Shown here piece after piece: positions 6,098-10,200 of a stretch of 10,200 nucleotides of DNA (its first letter is position 1; each line of letters starts with the position of its first letter). The position numbers and the translations under genes are program-made. The stretch is from Deltaproteobacteria bacterium (GTDB taxonomy: Bacteria > Desulfobacterota > Binatia > UBA12015), in assembly GCA_003447545.1 (NCBI GenBank), contig DLYX01000183.1:1-10200 (forward strand). Direction: 5' to 3'. The notes under the pieces were generated by a model. It saw nothing but the letters and a program-made list of their open reading frames with translations. It was not told the origin of the DNA and made no database searches.

Positions 6098-7245
6098 ACC
6101 TTCTCGAGCGGATCGAAGAGCTTGCGATATTCCACCAGCGCAAAGCGGTCGGTCATACCGGCAATATAATCAGCAATCACCCGTGGCTTGTCGCGCCCCT
6201 GGCTGATCTGGGCCACAATATGAGGCGGCATCTGCCGTGGCTCATCGAAATAGGCCTCGAAGATGCCCGTCATCACGGTCTTTGCCTTCACACCCATCCG
6301 TGTGACGCGGACATGGAGATAAAGCTGCTCCATCAGAAAATCCTTGAGCTCACGAATCTTGATGGCCATATCCTCGCTGTAGCGAGCCACGTTGGGGGTC
6401 GCCTGGCGCAGATCTGCGTTTGACGAAACTCCGCGGCGAGCGATCTCCTCTTCGACGTTCTGAATCAGATTGGAAACCATAGCGTCAAGAATACGTCGCA
6501 CCGTCTGATAGCGCAGGATCGAAAACGGAGCGTCCGGCCAACGCTCCGAAGTGACCGCGAAATGCTCTCGCCACAAGGCGACATCCCCCATACGTTCGCG
6601 CTCCAGCATTCCCGACTGCAGTCCGTCATCGATATCATGACAGTTGTATGCGATCTCGTCGGCATGATCGGCGATCTGAGCCTCGAGGCTCGGCGCCAAC
6701 CCCGGATCGAAGGCGCGCACCTGAGGACGATCGAACTCCGAGGAATGCTTTACGATTCCCTCGCGAACCTCCCAGCTCAAGTTCAACCCCGGGAATTCCG
6801 GATAGCGCTGTTCGAGTTTTTCCACGATCCGCAAACTCTGCGCGTTGTGTTCAAAACCACCAAATTCAGCCATCAATCCATCGAGAACACGCTCACCCGC
6901 ATGCCCAAAAGGCGTATGACCCAGATCATGCGCAAGAACGACCGCTTCCGCGAGATCCTCATTGAGCCGCAGCGCACGCGCAATCGTGCGGCTGATCTGG
7001 GCGCCCTCCATCGTGTGCGTCAGCCGCGTCCGGTAGTAATCGCCCTCGTGGTTCACAAATACCTGAGTCTTGTACTCGAGCCGTCGGAACGCGGTCGAAT
7101 GCACGATCCGATCGCGATCGCGCTGAAACGCCGTCCGCAGCGGATGCTCGGGCTCCGGATGGGCGCGCCCCCGGGAATCCGACGCCATCGAAGCCCATGG
7201 TGCCAGCGTATCCCGTTCTCGTTCTTCGTAATCCTCGCGTCGCAT
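6094..7245 (-). CDS. Deoxyguanosinetriphosphate triphosphohydrolase-like protein
   Basis: A 383-residue HD-domain hydrolase of the dGTPase family, which splits dNTPs to deoxynucleoside and triphosphate and so adjusts dNTP pools. The family entry block RIVHSTAFRRLEYKTQVF (46-63) is clear. HD metal-binding residues are visible: H77 in RLTHTMEG (74-81), H106-D107 in AHDLGHTPFGH (105-115), and D196 in ADEIAY (195-200). FEHN (131-134) and the C-terminal ADYIAGMTDRFAL (358-370) are also characteristic. At 383 residues it matches the shorter 'dGTPase-like' subgroup rather than the roughly 500-residue E. coli Dgt, so substrate preference may be broader than dGTP. The ATG at 7245 has a GAGGAG site nine bases upstream, inside the end of the small membrane-protein gene, two bases from that gene's stop. 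Its TGA overlaps the next ATG, so the three genes form one operon. Confidence 0.95.
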   Translation of the reverse strand: MRREDYEERERDTLAPWASMASDSRGRAHPEPEHPLRTAFQRDRDRIVHSTAFRRLEYKTQVFVNHEGDYYRTRLTHTMEGAQISRTIARALRLNEDLAEAVVLAHDLGHTPFGHAGERVLDGLMAEFGGFEHNAQSLRIVEKLEQRYPEFPGLNLSWEVREGIVKHSSEFDRPQVRAFDPGLAPSLEAQIADHADEIAYNCHDIDDGLQSGMLERERMGDVALWREHFAVTSERWPDAPFSILRYQTVRRILDAMVSNLIQNVEEEIARRGVSSNADLRQATPNVARYSEDMAIKIRELKDFLMEQLYLHVRVTRMGVKAKTVMTGIFEAYFDEPRQMPPHIVAQISQGRDKPRVIADYIAGMTDRFALVEYRKLFDPLEKV

Positions 7246-7247
7246 CC

Positions 7248-7421
7248 TTACCGACTCCTCGGCTCTGAGGATATCGCCTCCGCGGCGGCCTCTTTCTCAG
7301 CATGGCGTGCGGCGCGACTTGCGTCCACTCGCGCACCCAGCCGCCCCGAAAGGATCAGCCAGAGCGTCGAAATCACGAATGCCGCCAGCCCAACCCAGAT
7401 CAGTCTCCGTACCCACTCCAT
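7248..7421 (-). CDS. Small single-pass membrane protein upstream of dGTPase
   Basis: A 57-residue protein from the ATG at 7421; the same frame is open back to an ATG at 7487, giving 79 residues. I prefer 7421: it is preceded by AGGA (nine bases upstream, minus strand), while the 7487 ATG has no Shine-Dalgarno and would add an Arg/Gly-rich stretch. From the 7421 start, residues 1-5 are MEWVR, a hydrophobic helix spans about 7-24 (LIWVGLAAFVISTLWLIL), and the rest is Arg/Ala/Glu-rich and probably cytoplasmic. I do not recognise a family. Its stop is two bases before the dGTPase-like start, so the two are co-transcribed and possibly co-translated. The real-gene case rests on tight spacing, the well-placed membrane helix and the ribosome site. 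Confidence 0.6.
   Translation of the reverse strand: MEWVRRLIWVGLAAFVISTLWLILSGRLGARVDASRAARHAEKEAAAEAISSEPRSR
7255..7260 (-). promoter_or_regulatory. Ribosome binding site of the dGTPase-like gene
   Basis: GAGGAG on the minus strand, nine bases before the ATG at 7245. It lies inside the last codons of the upstream small membrane-protein gene, which supports the 7245 start and an operon arrangement. Confidence 0.7.
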
Positions 7422-7488
7422 CAATCTCAATCCTAACCGCCCCAACCCCCTTTCGGCAATCGCTCGGGCCCCAACCCGACGATTCATG

Positions 7489-7517
7489 TTGATGTTACCG
7501 GCAACACGCCGTAGAGG
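7489..7517 (+). promoter_or_regulatory. Candidate promoter with embedded dyad for the AI-2E family gene
   Basis: TTGATG (7489-7494) and TAGAGG (7512-7517) are 17 bases apart, 40 bases before the start at 7557. Between and overlapping them is TGTTACCGGCAACA (7493-7506), a 14-base palindrome with a single mismatched pair. An operator between -35 and -10 would be a normal repression arrangement, and the site also lies in the divergent control region of the leftward dGTPase operon. The -10 is poor (three of six). Confidence 0.28.
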
Positions 7518-7556
7518 TCTCCACCACCCAAGGACCGTGACCCGGGAGACAAGACG

Positions 7557-8696
7557 ATGAACGAGCCAAACTTACCGATCGAGCGCTTTCGCCGTACCTT
7601 TCTTCTGGCGCTGGTGGGCCTGATCACCGCGGCATTCCTATGGATGATTCGGCCCTTCCTGACGCCGCTTCTCCTTGCCGCGATCCTGACGGGCCTGAGC
7701 TACCCACTACAGCAGCGAATCTCCCGCTTCACCGGTGGTCGAACAGCGCTGGCAGCAGCTCTGACCATCCTGCTTCTCCTTTTGGTCGTGGTCGGTCCCC
7801 TGCTCGCCTTTCTCGGCGTCGTTGCAAATCAGGCAGGAGACGTCACCGCCTCGATCACACCCTGGTTGCAAGAGCAGTTGGCGGCGTCCAAGGAAGGGAA
7901 TCTCAGCGCAAGATTTCCCCTCCCGGAATTTCTCGCTCCCTATCAGGCCCAAATCTACTCCAAGCTGGGTGAGCTGACCTCCCTCGTCGGGCAATTCCTT
8001 TTCGCTACCGTCACCGCAGCCACGCGCGGGACGGCCAGCTTCCTCTTTGCGCTCTTCATCATGCTCTACTCCATGTTTTTCTTCCTTCGCGACGGCGAGA
8101 GCCTCCTCAAGCAAGTGCTCTACTACATTCCGCTGCGCACACAGGACGAGCTTCGCATGGTCGAGAAGTTCGTCTCCATCACACGAGCAACTCTCAAGGG
8201 TTCTCTCGTGATCGGTGTTCTTCAGGGCGCCTTGGCAGGAAGTGCCTTTGCCGTCTCGGGCGTTCCGGCCGCAGCTTTCTGGGGGACCGTGATGGCCGTG
8301 CTGTCAACGATCCCCGGCCTCGGGGCGGCACTGGTCTGGGTGCCGGCCGCTGGATGGCTCTATGTGAGCGGTCACACAGGTGCGGCCGCGGGCCTGACGG
8401 TCTGGTGCCTCACGGTCGTCAGCATGGTCGACAACGTGGTGAGGCCTCGCGTCGTGGGTCGCGATACGCAGATGTCGGATCTTATGATCATGCTCTCGAC
8501 GCTCGGCGGCCTCCTCTTGTTCGGAGCAACGGGCCTCCTGGTCGGCCCGATCCTTGCGGGACTCTTTGTCACCGTCTGGGAAATCTATGGCGAGGCATTT
8601 GCGAGCTACCTGCCGGAAGTTCACCTCACGCGAGACAACGTTCCCAAATCGGCGGACGGCTCTGCCCCTGACGCGGCCGATCCCCCGAGATCCTGA
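7557..8696 (+). CDS. AI-2E/PerM-family membrane transporter
   Basis: A 379-residue polytopic inner-membrane protein of the AI-2E family (PF01594: PerM, YdiK, TqsA and others). Hydrophobic segments are seen near 12-30, 34-50, 64-90, 147-175, 215-235, 238-260, 262-285 and 308-343. The large loop between them (about 92-145) is typical of the family. Conserved features: IPGLGAALVWVP (252-263), VDNVVRPRVVG (291-301) and GPILAGL (330-336). The C-terminal 25 residues are Asp/Pro-rich and probably cytoplasmic. Substrate is not predictable: family members export AI-2 or other small molecules or Na+/H+, and many are uncharacterised. The ATG has GGGAG (7544-7548) eight bases upstream. It is divergent from the dGTPase operon and apparently monocistronic. 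Confidence 0.93.
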   Translation: MNEPNLPIERFRRTFLLALVGLITAAFLWMIRPFLTPLLLAAILTGLSYPLQQRISRFTGGRTALAAALTILLLLLVVVGPLLAFLGVVANQAGDVTASITPWLQEQLAASKEGNLSARFPLPEFLAPYQAQIYSKLGELTSLVGQFLFATVTAATRGTASFLFALFIMLYSMFFFLRDGESLLKQVLYYIPLRTQDELRMVEKFVSITRATLKGSLVIGVLQGALAGSAFAVSGVPAAAFWGTVMAVLSTIPGLGAALVWVPAAGWLYVSGHTGAAAGLTVWCLTVVSMVDNVVRPRVVGRDTQMSDLMIMLSTLGGLLLFGATGLLVGPILAGLFVTVWEIYGEAFASYLPEVHLTRDNVPKSADGSAPDAADPPRS

Positions 8697-8711
8697 ACGG
8701 AAGCGCCCACG

Positions 8712-8752
8712 AGGACAACGCCCGGTAGCGTCGCCACGACCACTCCTGTCCT
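8712..8752 (+). terminator. Inverted repeat after the AI-2E family gene, weak terminator candidate
   Basis: AGGACA (8712-8717) pairs with TGTCCT (8747-8752), and the enclosed segment contains a small GTCG/CGAC hairpin (8730-8740). It starts 15 bases past the stop codon. There is no T-run, so intrinsic termination is doubtful. Confidence 0.22.
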
Positions 8753-8771
8753 AGGTTCCAAGCCCTAATTT

Positions 8772-8828
8772 CGGTTGCCAATGAGGGGTGCGTTGGATAA
8801 CCTTCGCTTTGTGCGAGGGGTGCCCAAC
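8772..8828 (+). promoter_or_regulatory. Nested dyads and possible promoter upstream of acyl-CoA dehydrogenase
   Basis: An inner hairpin CCTTCGC/GCGAGGG (8801-8807 with 8813-8819, loop TTTGT, one G-T pair) sits inside an outer GTTGG/CCAAC pair (8792-8796 with 8824-8828). GTTGG can alternatively pair with upstream CCAAT (8778-8782). The nine-base direct repeat GAGGGGTGC occurs at 8783-8791 and 8815-8823. TTGCCA (8775-8780) with TAACCT (8798-8803), 17 bases apart, is a weak promoter candidate. The region could hold an operator or a structured leader; which one is undecided. Confidence 0.28.
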
Positions 8829-8863
8829 TGCCGACTTCTTGAGCAGGAGCAACCGCCGAAACC

Positions 8864-8883
8864 GGGCAGCAGTCGCCCTGCCC
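8864..8883 (+). other. Perfect 6-bp hairpin just before the acyl-CoA dehydrogenase RBS
   Basis: GGGCAG (8864-8869) and CTGCCC (8878-8883) are perfect inverted copies with an eight-base loop. The hairpin ends 12 bases before the AGGA ribosome site (8896-8899), so it would lie in the mRNA leader. There is no T-run, so it is not a terminator. Confidence 0.3.
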
Positions 8884-8906
8884 CCAGGAAAGAATAGGAC
8901 GAATCA

Positions 8907-10187
8907 ATGGCTTGGGACTTTTCTACGGATCCGGAATTTCAGGAGAAACTCGACTGGGTTGCAAAATTTTGCCGGGAGGAAATCGAACCTCTCGACCTGA
9001 TTTTCCCATACGCCGTCCGCTCGAAAGATCCCAAGATCAAAGCACTCGTCAAGCCGTTACAGGATCAGGTCAAGGCTCAAGGCCTCTGGGCACTCTTTCT
9101 GGATGAGGACCTCGGCGGACCGGGATTCGGGCAGCTCAAACTCGGTCTGATCAACGAAATTCTCGGTCGCTACGGCTCAGCCCCGCAGATCTTCGGCGCC
9201 GCGGCACCCGACACCGGCAACATGGAAATGCTGGCGGCCTACGGCACCGAGGAACAGAAGGAACGTTGGCTCACGCCGATGCTGAACCAGGAACTCTGGT
9301 CCGCCTATTCCATGACCGAACCCCAAGGCGGCTCGGACCCTCGGCTCTTCAAAACCTTCGCGGAACGTGACGGCGACGAATGGGTCATCAACGGCGAGAA
9401 GTGGTTCACAAGCGCCGGGCGCGTAGCCGATATCCTTTTTGTGATGTGCACCAACGGCATGTTTGTCGTCCCCCGCAAAAGTCCGGGCGTCGAAATCATG
9501 CCCGAGCCGCGCTCCCACAACCACATCAAGTACACCGACGTTCGGGTTCCGGCGGATCACCTGCTCGGCCCGGAAGACGGTGCACGCGTCCTCGCGCAGC
9601 GCCGACTTGGAGGCGGTCGAATCCACCATGCGATGCGTACGATCGCGCAGTGCAAGCTGGCGTTCGACATGATGTGCGAGCGAGCACTCAGCCGAGAGTC
9701 ACACGGCAAGGTCATCGGCGAGCATCAAATGGTTCAGGAGAAGATCGCCGAGTCCTACGCATCGATTCAAATGCTGCGACTATTCGTTCTCGAGACAGCC
9801 TGGAAGATCGACAACTCGAGCACCCAAGAGACTCGGACCGATATCGCCGCGGTAAAATATACAATGGCCAAAGTGCTGCGCGAGGTATCTTTCAACGCGC
9901 TTCATATTCTCGGATCATTGGGGACCACCAACCTCACCCCGATCCAGGCGATGTATGCTGCGGCCCCCACCATGGGTATCGCTGACGGTGTCGACGAGGT
10001 TCATAAGGCCACAGTCGCTCGCAATGTCCTGAAATCCTACACACCCCATGAGGGCTTTTTCCCAACAGAGTATTTCCCTGCCAAAAGAGAAGCCGCGTGG
10101 GAGAAGTACGAGCCCAAATTCGTCGCAGACCCCCAGCTCCGCGAAATGGCCGAGGGTTACGCAAAATATATCGCCTCGCGGACCTGA
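8907..10187 (+). CDS. Acyl-CoA dehydrogenase, ACAD10/11-like type
   Basis: A 426-residue FAD-dependent acyl-CoA dehydrogenase, which introduces the alpha-beta double bond in an acyl-CoA and passes electrons to ETF. In order: N-terminal helical domain (1-130), the FAD/substrate block YSMTEPQGGSD (134-144), the middle beta-domain with INGEKWFTSAG (161-171), and the C-terminal four-helix domain starting at GGGRIHHAMRT (235-245). RIHH-x-MRT and the later IADGVDEVH (358-366) are typical of the ACAD10/11-like branch. At the position where medium-chain enzymes have the catalytic Glu of YEGT, this protein reads ADG, so Asp360 is the likely base. The family is usually 380-400 residues; the extra length is a charged C-terminal tail (about 380-426). 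The ATG has AGGA (8896-8899) seven bases upstream. Substrate chain length is not predictable. The gene is complete, with its stop 13 bases before the window end. Confidence 0.94.
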   Translation: MAWDFSTDPEFQEKLDWVAKFCREEIEPLDLIFPYAVRSKDPKIKALVKPLQDQVKAQGLWALFLDEDLGGPGFGQLKLGLINEILGRYGSAPQIFGAAAPDTGNMEMLAAYGTEEQKERWLTPMLNQELWSAYSMTEPQGGSDPRLFKTFAERDGDEWVINGEKWFTSAGRVADILFVMCTNGMFVVPRKSPGVEIMPEPRSHNHIKYTDVRVPADHLLGPEDGARVLAQRRLGGGRIHHAMRTIAQCKLAFDMMCERALSRESHGKVIGEHQMVQEKIAESYASIQMLRLFVLETAWKIDNSSTQETRTDIAAVKYTMAKVLREVSFNALHILGSLGTTNLTPIQAMYAAAPTMGIADGVDEVHKATVARNVLKSYTPHEGFFPTEYFPAKREAAWEKYEPKFVADPQLREMAEGYAKYIASRT

Positions 10188-10200
10188 TTTTTCAACGCGG

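Noticed and set aside
7427..7461. Possible minus-strand promoter (TTGCCG, then TAGGAT 18 bases on) for the small membrane protein operon
   Set aside because: The TAGGAT overlaps the likely ribosome site, and the implied start would leave almost no leader. Both readings cannot hold together, and the hexamers match only four of six positions.
6562..7560. 332-codon open frame on the plus strand opposite the dGTPase-like gene
   Set aside because: It is antisense to a strongly recognised dGTPase-like gene, and the product has no family features. Long shadow frames are expected at this GC content.
8626..8907. 93-codon minus-strand frame across the gap before the acyl-CoA dehydrogenase
   Set aside because: It overlaps the 3' end of the AI-2E family gene and the leader dyads, and shows no domain or membrane helix.
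1..10200. Mobile element, CRISPR, tRNA/rRNA or dedicated defence island
   Set aside because: No transposase, integrase, terminal repeats, spacer-repeat arrays or RNA gene signatures were seen. The gene content is chromosomal housekeeping.

Overview
This is a chromosomal, housekeeping-like stretch of a GC-rich (about 60% by eye) Gram-negative bacterium. A deltaproteobacteria-like lineage (Myxococcota, Desulfobacterota or Binatota type) fits the mix of genes: a MoxR/CoxE-type VWA pair, a DUF151 nuclease, a membrane-anchored YfgM-like TPR protein with a PDEF motif, and an ACAD10/11-like acyl-CoA dehydrogenase. This assignment is inference from gene style, not from a marker gene. No tRNA, rRNA, CRISPR array, insertion sequence, integrase or phage gene is visible, and nearly all of the sequence is coding.

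Layout. 1-519 (+): 3' part of a CDP-alcohol phosphatidyltransferase, cut by the window edge. 516-1262 (-): a TANGO2/NRDE-family protein whose stop codon overlaps that of the first gene. 1263-1369: a short divergent promoter region with a perfect 6-bp dyad. 1370-3769 (+): a two-gene unit of a MoxR AAA+ ATPase and a VWA/CoxE-like protein. 3855-5137 (+): a bifunctional-nuclease (DUF151) gene, then a single-pass membrane TPR protein. 5138-5479: the only long non-coding gap (342 bases, between convergent genes), with a hairpin, a 14-base perfect palindrome and a foldable segment. 7421-5480 (-): a compact three-gene unit of a small membrane protein, a dGTPase-like HD hydrolase and a soluble TPR protein, joined by a 2-base gap and an ATGA overlap. 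7557-8696 (+): an AI-2E/PerM-type transporter. 8907-10187 (+): an acyl-CoA dehydrogenase of the ACAD10/11-like type.

How the genes work together. The MoxR and VWA proteins very probably act as one chaperone/insertion machine, but no client enzyme (such as a CO dehydrogenase) is next to them. The dGTPase unit couples nucleotide-pool control to two proteins of unknown role. The other genes look like independent envelope and lipid functions: phospholipid synthesis, envelope TPR, permease and fatty acyl-CoA oxidation. I did not find a convincing new defence or mobile system. The best leads are the orphan MoxR-VWA pair, the small-membrane-protein/dGTPase/TPR operon, the Asp-for-Glu change at the expected catalytic position of the dehydrogenase, and several short dyads in intergenic regions.
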